Source: Lactococcus protaetiae (lineage in GTDB: Bacteria > Bacillota > Bacilli > Lactobacillales > Streptococcaceae). From it: a stretch of DNA of 64,000 nt. The position numbers were made by a program, and so were the translations under genes. The notes under the pieces were generated by a model, which saw only the letters and a list, made by a program, of their open reading frames with translations, was not told where the DNA came from and did not search any database. The DNA is taken from assembly GCF_006965445.1 (NCBI RefSeq), contig NZ_CP041356.1, positions 1,736,001-1,800,000 on the forward strand. Reading direction: 5' to 3'. Of this stretch, positions 37,694 to 46,091 are shown piece after piece (within the stretch, counting starts at the first letter, position 1; each line of letters begins with the position of its first letter).

Positions 37694-37701
37694 TACGAAT
37701 A
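37694..37701 (+). promoter_or_regulatory. Exact combox-like TACGAATA upstream of the wall protein
   Basis: TACGAATA is the ComX/SigX recognition core of streptococci. Here it faces the wall-protein gene, 76 bases from its ATG, not comFA. A near match, TACGTATA, faces comFA at 37652-37659 but is very close to its start. Confidence 0.35.
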
Positions 37702-37776
37702 TTAAATTATTATGTGTTTTTGTTAAAATTTGTTTAAATAGAGTTAATAGGAAATACTAAAAATGGAGGGAAAGCT

Positions 37777-39513
37777 ATGAAATCAAATCAAATTAAATCT
37801 AGGATGCTTAGACTTCTGCTTATCGCAACAGGAATAGTTGCAGGCTCTTCTGTTGTTGTGGCGACAGCAACACCAGCAGAAGTTGCTGCTGCGAAATCTT
37901 TCATCAAGTCAGTAATGATTAAAAAAGATACGAAAAGTAAGAAAAAGAAAGGGGATAGCTCAAGTATTGAGGCGGCAATTGCAGGACTTCTTGGAGCTGC
38001 AGGAAGTCCATTTCCAGAAGAAATTCCTTCGATAGAGTTTCTCACAACAACTTTGTCCAAAGTATCACCTTTGACCGCACGTTTGGCACAAATTTCTCGA
38101 AATCTTTCAAAAGAAATAACAGAAGTAGTACTAGGGGAAACTGCCGCTGCGGAGGAAGTGGATGCTGAAAGTCTTACAAAAGTTGACTTCACAAGTTTGT
38201 GGGAAAGTGAAGACATTAACTACTTAATCACTCTTTTTGGTGATATCACGAAGATTAAGACTGATGTCAATGTCAAGGATATTCTTAATAAATTTGGAAT
38301 TAAGAATTTTACAGGTTATGAATTTGACCGAACGGAAAATGAAGCAACGCTCTTTTTTGGAGTAGATGATTTATCTAAAGTTCCAGATTTCACAGCTGAG
38401 GAAAAAGAGATGTACCATTTTGCAGAAGAATCTGCAAGTTTTGAAACGACTATTGGTCCTGTGGGACAACTTCCTGTCGGAGTAGTTCCAGCTGCGTGGG
38501 AATATGTCACTCAAGAGGGGAAAATATTATTTGAACATGGTGTTGATGGAGATTTTGCACATGGGACGTATCATGAAGGACTTGATGCGATGATGTTTTT
38601 AGATGGCTCAACAGTGCTTCCACCTGAGCTTGACTCGATTAATGGTTCAACTGCGACTTTCTTAGAAGGGGTGCATAATTATAATCCGAAAAGTTCGGGA
38701 GCATGGACAACGAATGCTACAATGGCTATATCGAACTGGGTGTTGAATTTTGGTTTTAATCAACAAGTTGTGAGTCCAGAAGATCATGCTACGATTGGTG
38801 GTATACTAAACGCAGCTTCGTTCAAAGATTTGTTGTATTCTCTTGAGGTTGGACAATCCGTAACACTGAGAAGTCCACTTGAAACATACGCCAATCAATC
38901 ACGAACTCCTGCTCTAAAGAGTTTGGTAGGGACAGATAATTATGTATATATTGTATTGACAAGGACTGCGGATGGCACAGCAGAGAATCCAGCCTTTCAT
39001 TGGTTGAAATCAACTTTCCATCCAGAAGCTACTGGTGGAAGCGAGTGGTATCGAGGGTTGAGGTACTATTACACTGAAGTTGAAAGTTTGTATTCAGCAA
39101 GTTGGAAAACAACAGTGAGATTGGTTTTACCAGAAAGTGTACCTGAACCAGAACCAACACCTGAGCCAATTCCAGAGCCAGAACCAGAACCAGAAATCAT
39201 CGAAGAAGAGAAGAACCCAGAGACACAGATTGAGGAAAAAACAGAGCTAGAAAAAGAGGAGCAGGCCGAGAGTATTCCAGAGCCGATGATTACTTTGACA
39301 CCAACTTATAGCTTTACCTCTGATGAACCAGCACCGGTACCAATGGATGACGGGTTCGTTGTAGGTGGTGAAGAAATGGATATGCCAAAAACAGGGGATA
39401 AAACTGATGAGCTTCTAGAAATAGAAGGTGGCGCTATTGCACTTGGAGCCGCAGCTGTCGCGCTTGAAGAAGGGCTTAAAAAACATAAAAAATCCGCTAA
39501 AAAGGAAAAATGA
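37777..39513 (+). CDS. Cell-wall-anchored surface protein (MPKTG)
   Basis: The 578-residue protein has a signal peptide (MLRLLLIATGIVAGSSVVVA), a Lys-rich stretch, a middle domain I do not recognise (about residues 60-440), a Pro/Glu-rich wall-spanning region (PEPEPTPEPIPEPEPEPE), then MPKTGD, a short weakly hydrophobic segment and a Lys-rich tail. The sorting motif is a variant of LPXTG. AATGGAGGGAAA gives a strong start. The stop TGA belongs to the first bases of repeat copy D. Confidence 0.82.
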   Translation: MKSNQIKSRMLRLLLIATGIVAGSSVVVATATPAEVAAAKSFIKSVMIKKDTKSKKKKGDSSSIEAAIAGLLGAAGSPFPEEIPSIEFLTTTLSKVSPLTARLAQISRNLSKEITEVVLGETAAAEEVDAESLTKVDFTSLWESEDINYLITLFGDITKIKTDVNVKDILNKFGIKNFTGYEFDRTENEATLFFGVDDLSKVPDFTAEEKEMYHFAEESASFETTIGPVGQLPVGVVPAAWEYVTQEGKILFEHGVDGDFAHGTYHEGLDAMMFLDGSTVLPPELDSINGSTATFLEGVHNYNPKSSGAWTTNATMAISNWVLNFGFNQQVVSPEDHATIGGILNAASFKDLLYSLEVGQSVTLRSPLETYANQSRTPALKSLVGTDNYVYIVLTRTADGTAENPAFHWLKSTFHPEATGGSEWYRGLRYYYTEVESLYSASWKTTVRLVLPESVPEPEPTPEPIPEPEPEPEIIEEEKNPETQIEEKTELEKEEQAESIPEPMITLTPTYSFTSDEPAPVPMDDGFVVGGEEMDMPKTGDKTDELLEIEGGAIALGAAAVALEEGLKKHKKSAKKEK

Positions 39514-39740
39514 AGTCAAGACTTATTCAGTGAGAGTTTCGTAAAATATTTGTCCGTTTTCTCTACTCGCTATCTTCGCTACGCTGCGCTGTCCACACCA
39601 CGGGTATTCAGGCTCGCTACACCAAGTCACAATGGTTCTCGCTAAGTGGCTAAAGTCACAAGTCGAGTCGCAAAGCACTAACACCCTAGGACAGCGTAGC
39701 CCGAAAGGGCGGAGATAGCACGCACTTGTTTTGATGGAAG
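39511..39740 (+). repeat. Composite hairpin-rich repeat, copy D (internally deleted)
   Basis: It starts TGAAGTCAAGACTTATTCAG in the upstream stop codon and ends GATAGCACGCACTTGTTTTG. The middle of copies A-C is missing, and the GTGGC-TAAA-GTCAC block shared with copy C is present. Confidence 0.88.
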
Positions 39741-39751
39741 ATGAAATAGAG

Positions 39752-39782
39752 AAATGCAAAGCCGTAGAACTTTGCATTTTCT
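39752..39782 (+). terminator. Intrinsic terminator after the wall protein and repeat D
   Basis: AAATGCAAAG (39752-39761) pairs with CTTTGCATTT (39770-39779). A TATAAT at 39797-39802 just downstream is a likely -10 box for yigZ. Confidence 0.8.
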
Positions 39783-39871
39783 ATATGTAAAAATGCTATA
39801 ATTGAGCTAAGACTTTTCGTTCGTGAGGGTGAAAATATTGAGGTCACCTAAAGAATAATGAGGAGAAATAG

Positions 39872-40507
39872 ATGACAATCACGATAAAAAAAGACGGCAT
39901 TTATGGAGAAGAAATCAAAAAATCACGTTTCATCTGTCAGCTCGCTCGTGTCAAATCAGAAGAGGAAGCGCAAAACTTTATTGCACAGGTCAAAAAAGCC
40001 AATCCTCGTGCCAATCATAACTGCTGGGCTTATACAATCGGCGATCGGCAGGAAATCCAGCGGATGAGTGATGATGGAGAGCCGTCAGGTACAGCAGGCG
40101 TTCCCATGCTTGAAATCTTAAAAAAGAAGGAAATCACTAATAGCTGTGGCGTTGTCACGCGCTATTTTGGCGGCATTAAGCTAGGCGCAGGCGGACTCAT
40201 TCGTGCTTATGCAGGTGCTGTCAATCATGCGATTGAAGCCGTCGGGCTGGTGAAGTTAGTTGAGCAGCAAGAAATGATTTTGCGCCTTGATTACAGTCTT
40301 TATGACAGCTTACAGCGTTTTTTGACACAAGAAAATCTTGTCATCGTAGAAGCCGAATTTTTGACAGAAATCAAAGTGAGTGCATACATTGACAAAAACC
40401 GCGCTGACAGCTTTCTGTCAGCACTGACAGAGCATTTTAATGGAAAAATCATCGCTGACAAAGGACAAATCAAACTGACAGAAGTCGATTTTGCACAAAT
40501 TAAGTAA
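39872..40507 (+). CDS. YigZ/IMPACT family protein
   Basis: The 211-residue protein has the UPF0029/IMPACT signature (NCWAYTIG, RMSDDGEPSGTAGVPMLEIL, VVTRYFGGIKLGAGGLIRAY). Its role is unclear; family members are linked to translation control. In streptococci this gene is divergent from comFA; here the wall protein and a repeat copy lie between. A palindrome at 40415-40430 encodes LSALTE. Confidence 0.92.
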   Translation: MTITIKKDGIYGEEIKKSRFICQLARVKSEEEAQNFIAQVKKANPRANHNCWAYTIGDRQEIQRMSDDGEPSGTAGVPMLEILKKKEITNSCGVVTRYFGGIKLGAGGLIRAYAGAVNHAIEAVGLVKLVEQQEMILRLDYSLYDSLQRFLTQENLVIVEAEFLTEIKVSAYIDKNRADSFLSALTEHFNGKIIADKGQIKLTEVDFAQIK

Positions 40508-40533
40508 ACTTTATTTGGCCACGAAAGGATTCA

Positions 40534-41025
40534 ATGACTAAAACACTAGCTAAAATTTTATTTACCATATATAGCCTTATTCTAATCTGGATTATTTTAT
40601 TTAAACTTTCTTTTCATCCGATTAACTTTTTAATAAACGTGAACACACGAAGTCTCAATTTGGTTCCATTTGCTCTTTCAGGAGGACGGAGAGAAGTTTT
40701 ACTCAATGTTCTTATTTTTGTTCCTTTTGGTGTGCTCTTGAATATGGTGGGAAGGAAAATTCCATTTTTATTAAAAATTTTAATCATCTGTGCGATCAGT
40801 TTCTTATTTGAAAGTTTGCAATATCTATTGTCTATTGGTGCGAGTGATGTGACGGACCTTATCACTAATAGTTTAGGAGGACTTATTGGTTTGAGTCTAT
40901 ATAGTATTGCTAGGAAATTAGGACAAGAGCGCAAAGTTGATAGAAATATTGTTGTTTTGGGATTCATTATGATAGTTTTAATCTTAATCTGGATTGGGAG
41001 ACTTTTCTTTAGACGAATCATGTAA
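40534..41025 (+). CDS. VanZ-family membrane protein
   Basis: The 163-residue protein has about four membrane segments and the VanZ-like motifs NLVPF, NVLIFVPFGVLL and SFLFESLQY, and DVTDLITNSLGGLIG. VanZ-type proteins can raise tolerance to glycopeptides, but most are of unknown function. GAAAGGA precedes the ATG. Confidence 0.85.
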   Translation: MTKTLAKILFTIYSLILIWIILFKLSFHPINFLINVNTRSLNLVPFALSGGRREVLLNVLIFVPFGVLLNMVGRKIPFLLKILIICAISFLFESLQYLLSIGASDVTDLITNSLGGLIGLSLYSIARKLGQERKVDRNIVVLGFIMIVLILIWIGRLFFRRIM

Positions 41026-41102
41026 GTAAATATGATATTTATGTTAAAATGATAAAAGTCATTTTATTTTAGAAAAGATAAATATAGAAGAAAAGGAACC
41101 CC

Positions 41103-42128
41103 ATGAAAATTTTCAGAGGCTCAATTATTGTTAGTATCATTGCACTCATCGTTGCTTTTATTTATGGTGGCTGGGATGCACTTTTTATCACAGCGATTCT
41201 TGCTGTTCTTGAAATCTCGCTTTCGATTGATAATGCGATTGTCAATGCGAGGATTCTTGAACGCATGAGTCCAACTTGGCAAAAAGTCTTTTTAACCGTT
41301 GGAATATTGATTGCCGTAGTAGGAATGCGCTTGATTTTTCCCCTGCTCATTGTGAGTGTTTCAGCGCAGATGGGTCCTGTGCGTGCTTTGCGTTTAGCAC
41401 TTGAAAAAGGTAATCCCCATCAGGCAGGCACTTATGGCTACATTCTTCATCATGCACATCCGCAGATTGCGGCTTTCGGTGGAATGTTTCTGCTCATGTT
41501 AGCCCTTAGCTTTTTCTTTGACAAACGTGCGCACACTTGGCTCAAACTTCCAGAGAAAGTTCTTCAAAAAATCGGACATTTCCCTGCAGCAAATGCGATT
41601 ATTTCGCTGGCCTTACTCTTAGTTGCTTCAATGACCTTGACAGAAAATGCACAGACGATTCTTTTTGCGGGACTCCTTGGTATCTTGACTTTCATGCTTG
41701 TTGACGGCTTTGGTGAGATGATGAGCCACAGCAAGGCGGCTTCAAGCTCTGCGACCAACTTTGTGATTGCCACGGGGAAAGCAGGACTCGCTCTCTTTCT
41801 CTATCTGGAAGTGATTGATGCATCATTTAGTTTTGATGGTGTGATTGGCGCTTTTGCGATTACCTCTGACCCTATCATCATCCTTTTAGGTCTCGGTGTG
41901 ATTGGGGCAATGTTTGTGCGCTCGCTGACCCTTTACCTTGTCAAAAAAGGCACGCTCAACGAACTCGTCTATCTGGAACACGGCGCACATTGGGCAATCT
42001 TAACCCTCGCCCTCCTCATTTTAGGCAGTATCAAATGGGACATCGGAGAAGCCATCACAGGCCTCTTAGGCGGTGTGATTATTGTCGTTTCATTTATCTC
42101 TAGTGTTTTGTATAATCGGAAACATTGA
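41103..42128 (+). CDS. TerC-like (DUF475) integral membrane protein
   Basis: The 341-residue protein has about nine membrane segments with the TerC/DUF475 features LEISLSIDNAIVNARIL and EVIDASFSFDGVIGAFAIT, which carry conserved acidic residues in membrane helices. Members are linked to metal ion export and tellurite resistance. AAGGAAC lies before the ATG. Confidence 0.88.
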   Translation: MKIFRGSIIVSIIALIVAFIYGGWDALFITAILAVLEISLSIDNAIVNARILERMSPTWQKVFLTVGILIAVVGMRLIFPLLIVSVSAQMGPVRALRLALEKGNPHQAGTYGYILHHAHPQIAAFGGMFLLMLALSFFFDKRAHTWLKLPEKVLQKIGHFPAANAIISLALLLVASMTLTENAQTILFAGLLGILTFMLVDGFGEMMSHSKAASSSATNFVIATGKAGLALFLYLEVIDASFSFDGVIGAFAITSDPIIILLGLGVIGAMFVRSLTLYLVKKGTLNELVYLEHGAHWAILTLALLILGSIKWDIGEAITGLLGGVIIVVSFISSVLYNRKH

Positions 42129-42164
42129 GGGCTGATTGATAGTATTCCAAAACTGTAAATATTT

Positions 42165-42198
42165 AAAAATCTCAGTGCAATTTAACTGGGGTTTTTCA
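42165..42198 (+). terminator. Terminator upstream of cas9
   Basis: AAAAATCTCAGT (42165-42176) pairs, with two G-T pairs, with ACTGGGGTTTTT (42185-42196). It insulates cas9 from the TerC-like gene. TAAAAT near 42226-42231 is a candidate cas9 -10 box. Confidence 0.7.
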
Positions 42199-42258
42199 TT
42201 TTCATTTTTTCGAAGGAAAATATGATAAAATTAAAGAAAACGTATACAGGAGAGATTT

Positions 42259-45200
42259 ATGACAAAGTATAGTGTCGGTTTAGACATCGGTATTGCCTCG
42301 GTTGGCTGGAGCATTGTGGATATTGAGAAAAAGAAAATTGTTGACTTAGGCAGTCGGATTTTTCCATCTGGAAATGCTGCTGGAAATCAAGAAAGACGTG
42401 GTTTTCGTGGGACAAGACGGCTGATTAGACGGCGAAAAAATCGTTTGTCAGATTTGACAAAGTTATTGACAAAAAATGGCTTTACTGTCAACACTGACAA
42501 AAATCAAAATCCTTATGCACTTCGTGTCAGTGGGCTGACGGAGCAATTGTCAAAAGAAGAATTGGCGGCTGCGCTTTATCATATTGTCAATCGGCGCGGG
42601 ATTTCCTATGATTTGGGAGATTTGGAAGACGATGGGAAAAGTGGAGTTAGCGATTACAAATCTTCGATTAACATCAATCGTCAGCTTTTGCGTGAAAAGA
42701 CGGTCGGCCAAATTCAGCTTGAGCGGTTGAATGAATATAGTCAAGTTCGCGGTCAGGTCAAAGCAGATGATGAAAAAACGCTGCTTAATGTTTTTCCGTC
42801 ATCCGCCTATGCTGACGAAGCAAAGCGGATTTTAGAGAAACAGGCTGAATTTTATCCAGAGATCACAGATGAATTTATTGAAAAATTAATCGGACTTGTT
42901 ACTCGCAAAAGGGAATATTTTCATGGTCCAGGTAGTGAAAAATGGCCAACGCCTTATGGCCGCTATAGATTAGAACAAGGGAAACTAATTTTTGTTGGAG
43001 AAAATCTTTATGAGTATTTAATTGGTGAAGATAACATTGGTACAAAAATAGCTGGAGGAATAAAGCAAAAACGAGCTTCAGCTTCAAGTTTGACCGCTCA
43101 GATTTACAATTTGCTGAATGACTTGAACAATCTGACGGTGCCAAATGCTGAAGATGGAAAACTGACCACTGAAACGAAAAAAGAAATTCTGTCAGCTGCG
43201 AAATCGGCTGATGGTCAGTTTGGGAAAGTTCAGATTTGTAAGTTAATTGGAGTAAAATTTGATGAACTTAAAACCAAAAAAGGTGGTGAAATTGAATTTA
43301 AGCATACACTTTTTGCTTACAGAAAATTCCGCAAAGCGCTCGCAGAAATTAATATTGAAGCCAATGATTTGCCCACTGAATTTTTCGACAAAATTGCGGA
43401 CATCCTTACACTGAATAATGAAAAAGCAGAAATCCGCAAACAGTTAGATAAAGCTGATTTTGCTATTTCTGACGAAGTCAAAGAACTTATTGTCAACAAA
43501 AACAAGGAATTCCTCGTTGACGGACGTGCGACTTGGCACAGTTTTTCTTACAAAACGTTGAATTTGTTGATTCCTGAGCTGCTCAATACGCATGACGAGC
43601 AGATGACGATTTTGACACGTTTGGGATTGATGAAGCCTGATAATGAGAAATATAAAGGGCTGAAAAATATCCCTGCACTTCAAATCACAGAAGAAATTTA
43701 TAATCCTGTCGTTGCCAAATCTACGCGTGAATCGATTAATGTTTTCAATGCAATTGCAAAGCGTGTCGGGCGTGAAAACATTGAGCACGTTGTCATTGAG
43801 CTGCCGCGTGAGGATAATGAAGAAGAAGCACGCAAAAATATTGTCAAAATGCAAAAGCAAAATGAATCAGAGAAAGCTGAAGCTGACAACGAGATTTTGC
43901 AGCAACTGCCTAGTTCTGTTTCTAATAGTGAGCTTCTCCTGAAATATCGGCAAATTCGCGGACTTTCGCAAAAAGTACGTTATTGGTATCAGCAGGAAAA
44001 TATTTGCCCCTATTGTGGCAAGAAAATCAAAGCAATAGACCTCATCGACAACAATGAAAGTTTTGAAATTGACCACATCATTCCGATTTCTGTCAGCTAT
44101 GACGATGCGCAAAATAACAAAGTGCTCGTCCACAGCCAGTGTAATCAGGAAAAAGCGCAACAAACACCGCTTGGTTGGATTAATAACGGTGGTGGATTTG
44201 GACAATCAAAAGCTGAATACATTGCCAAAGTTAAAGCGAACAAACGTTATAGCAAAAATAAAAGGGATAATTTGCTCAATGACGCAGATTTGAACGACAT
44301 TATCACGCGCCGCAGCTTCATTCAGCGTAATCTCAATGATACGCGCTATGCTTCGCGCGTGGTACTAGACGAGTTTTATAGCTTTTTCAAGTCGAATAAT
44401 CTGCCAACCAAAGTCAAAGTCGTCCGTGGCAAATGGACGAGCCAAATGCGCAAAAAGTGGAACGGCGTCGGTGGACTTGCCAAAACGCGTGACACACACC
44501 ATCACCATGCGATTGACGCCAGTATTATCGCTAGTTTTCCGCTGCTCAAGGCGTTTGACAAAGCGGTCAAATTGATTGATATTGACAAGGAAACGGGAGA
44601 AATTTTACAAGATAGAGAAGCAGTCAAAAAAGCGCGCGAAGCCGAAGTTTTGAAGCAATGGGCGGTAATTAAAAACAAAGATTTTGAACGCTTGGTTGAT
44701 GAACTTTATGATTTTCCTTTGTTCAAAGATGTTGAACTGGCAAATGATATAGATAATCCAGAAAATCCCGTCAAATTTAGTCATCGTGTGGATAAGAAAG
44801 CTAATCGCGCAGTTGCTAATCAGACGATTTATGGAACGCGGCAGAAGCAATCGGTGCAAATCCAAGGCAGAGGCAAAAATAAGCGCGAAGTTGAGATTTC
44901 TGAGGAATATATTTTTGGCACGATAAAAAATATCTACAATGTTGAAGATTTTGCGAAATTCAAAAAGTTATACGACGAGGCAAATAAAAAAGGCGATACC
45001 AAGTTTTTAATGCAAGAAAAAGACCCAAGAACTTGGGAAAAATTGATTGAAATTATGAAAGATTACCCTGACTTTGAAGAGAAAACGCAAGTGGACGGAA
45101 AAGTCAAAGTAATGCCCATCTCTCCGTTTGAATTTTATCGCCGTGATAATGGCTTTATCACAAAGTACGCGAAGCATAATAATGGTCCAAAAGTCGTGAG

Positions 45201-45774
45201 CTTGAAATATTATGATAGCAAAGTCGGCAGCCACATCGACATCACACCGCGAAATGCTAAAAACAAAGTGGTCTTACAGAGTTTGAAGCCTTGGCGAACA
45301 GATGTCTATTTCAATCCTGATACCGAGCAATATGAGCTTCTTGGGTTGAAATACTCGGATTTGAAATTTACTCAAGGTGTTTATGGGATTATTGCTGACG
45401 CCTATGAAAGACTCAAACATGGCGTTGAAGCAGACGGCACGATATTGTGGAAACCAATTGGGCAGAAGAGTGAATTTTGTTTCAGTTTGTATCGGAATGA
45501 CCGTGTGAAAATTGTGGATGATAAAGGTGAAGAAATTGAGCTATTGTTTGGATCACGAGCAGGAAATAATGAGGGTTATGTAGAGATGAAACCTGTTCAT
45601 AAGGCACGTTTTGAAGGAACGGAAGAAGTAAGTTTTTATGGGAAAACGTCTTCTGGCAGATTTTTAAAACCACTTGCGAAAAAAGGCTACAAACTTTACA
45701 AAGTCAACACCGACATCCTAGGAACTCCCCACTATACCGAAAAAGAATCAGACCAACCAAAATTAAATTTATAA
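42259..45774 (+). CDS. cas9: CRISPR-associated endonuclease Cas9 (type II-A)
   Basis: Cas9 cuts DNA guided by crRNA and tracrRNA. The 1171-residue protein has RuvC-I YSVGLDIGIASVGWS (Asp9), an Arg-rich bridge helix RGFRGTRRLIRRRKNRL, RuvC-II VVIELPRE (Glu514), an HNH domain with CPYC and EIDHIIP (His606), and RuvC-III HHHHAIDAS (Asp753). All catalytic residues look present. Size is close to the compact S. thermophilus CRISPR1 enzyme (about 1120) rather than the 1370-1400 residue type. AGGAGAG precedes the ATG. The PAM cannot be read from this sequence. Confidence 0.98.
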   Translation: MTKYSVGLDIGIASVGWSIVDIEKKKIVDLGSRIFPSGNAAGNQERRGFRGTRRLIRRRKNRLSDLTKLLTKNGFTVNTDKNQNPYALRVSGLTEQLSKEELAAALYHIVNRRGISYDLGDLEDDGKSGVSDYKSSININRQLLREKTVGQIQLERLNEYSQVRGQVKADDEKTLLNVFPSSAYADEAKRILEKQAEFYPEITDEFIEKLIGLVTRKREYFHGPGSEKWPTPYGRYRLEQGKLIFVGENLYEYLIGEDNIGTKIAGGIKQKRASASSLTAQIYNLLNDLNNLTVPNAEDGKLTTETKKEILSAAKSADGQFGKVQICKLIGVKFDELKTKKGGEIEFKHTLFAYRKFRKALAEINIEANDLPTEFFDKIADILTLNNEKAEIRKQLDKADFAISDEVKELIVNKNKEFLVDGRATWHSFSYKTLNLLIPELLNTHDEQMTILTRLGLMKPDNEKYKGLKNIPALQITEEIYNPVVAKSTRESINVFNAIAKRVGRENIEHVVIELPREDNEEEARKNIVKMQKQNESEKAEADNEILQQLPSSVSNSELLLKYRQIRGLSQKVRYWYQQENICPYCGKKIKAIDLIDNNESFEIDHIIPISVSYDDAQNNKVLVHSQCNQEKAQQTPLGWINNGGGFGQSKAEYIAKVKANKRYSKNKRDNLLNDADLNDIITRRSFIQRNLNDTRYASRVVLDEFYSFFKSNNLPTKVKVVRGKWTSQMRKKWNGVGGLAKTRDTHHHHAIDASIIASFPLLKAFDKAVKLIDIDKETGEILQDREAVKKAREAEVLKQWAVIKNKDFERLVDELYDFPLFKDVELANDIDNPENPVKFSHRVDKKANRAVANQTIYGTRQKQSVQIQGRGKNKREVEISEEYIFGTIKNIYNVEDFAKFKKLYDEANKKGDTKFLMQEKDPRTWEKLIEIMKDYPDFEEKTQVDGKVKVMPISPFEFYRRDNGFITKYAKHNNGPKVVSLKYYDSKVGSHIDITPRNAKNKVVLQSLKPWRTDVYFNPDTEQYELLGLKYSDLKFTQGVYGIIADAYERLKHGVEADGTILWKPIGQKSEFCFSLYRNDRVKIVDDKGEEIELLFGSRAGNNEGYVEMKPVHKARFEGTEEVSFYGKTSSGRFLKPLAKKGYKLYKVNTDILGTPHYTEKESDQPKLNL

Positions 45775-45799
45775 AATTAAGAAAAGGCTTACGTGACGC

Positions 45800-45828
45800 T
45801 TGCAGGAAATCAAAATTTTTGCTAAAAT
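45800..45828 (+). promoter_or_regulatory. Promoter of the tracrRNA
   Basis: TTGCAG (45800-45805) and TAAAAT (45823-45828) are 17 bases apart, shortly after cas9, on the same strand. Confidence 0.75.
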
Positions 45829-45834
45829 AAAAGG

Positions 45835-45961
45835 GTAGTTGACGAACTACTGCGCTCGACGGAGCGTATTTCAATCTTTTTATTGATAGGAAAATGATTG
45901 AGAATCTACAAAGATAAGGCTTTATGCCGAAATCATTAACTCGCCTTTGGGCGAGTTTTTT
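45835..45961 (+). ncRNA. tracrRNA
   Basis: The segment 45878-45896 (TTTTATTGATAGGAAAATG) is exactly complementary to the 3' part of the CRISPR repeat, and TTGAGA and TACAAA continue the anti-repeat. CTACAAAGATAAGGCTTTAT and GCCGAAATCA then match the nexus known from S. thermophilus CRISPR1 tracrRNA. ACTCGCC-TTT-GGGCGAGT with a T run (939-960 of the 45 kb block) ends it. Upstream of the anti-repeat, two small hairpins with GACG loops (45835-45850 and 45852-45867) would be present in a long form. Confidence 0.92.
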
Positions 45962-45992
45962 TCATAGAAAGGAGAACTGAGTTCGACCTCTT

Positions 45993-46067
45993 TGATGGTT
46001 GGGAAAAAGAAAAATTGAAATCTGACACAAGTGTCAGAACCACAATTTTCTATTTTTCAATCCATCA
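45993..46067 (+). promoter_or_regulatory. Long imperfect hairpin directly before cas1
   Basis: TGATGG (45993-45998) and CCATCA (46062-46067) close a stem with A- and T-rich arms and a tip of CTGACAC-AA-GTGTCAG (46022-46037). It is 25 bases before cas1 and has no T run after it. It may control expression of the adaptation genes separately from tracrRNA. Confidence 0.5.
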
Positions 46068-46091
46068 GAGCAATCGGTCTCACATCTTATA

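Noticed and set aside
41040-41065. TAAAATGA/TCATTTTA hairpin as a regulatory site before the TerC-like gene
   Set aside because: It is weak and AT-only; it may be a poor terminator of the VanZ gene and carries little information.
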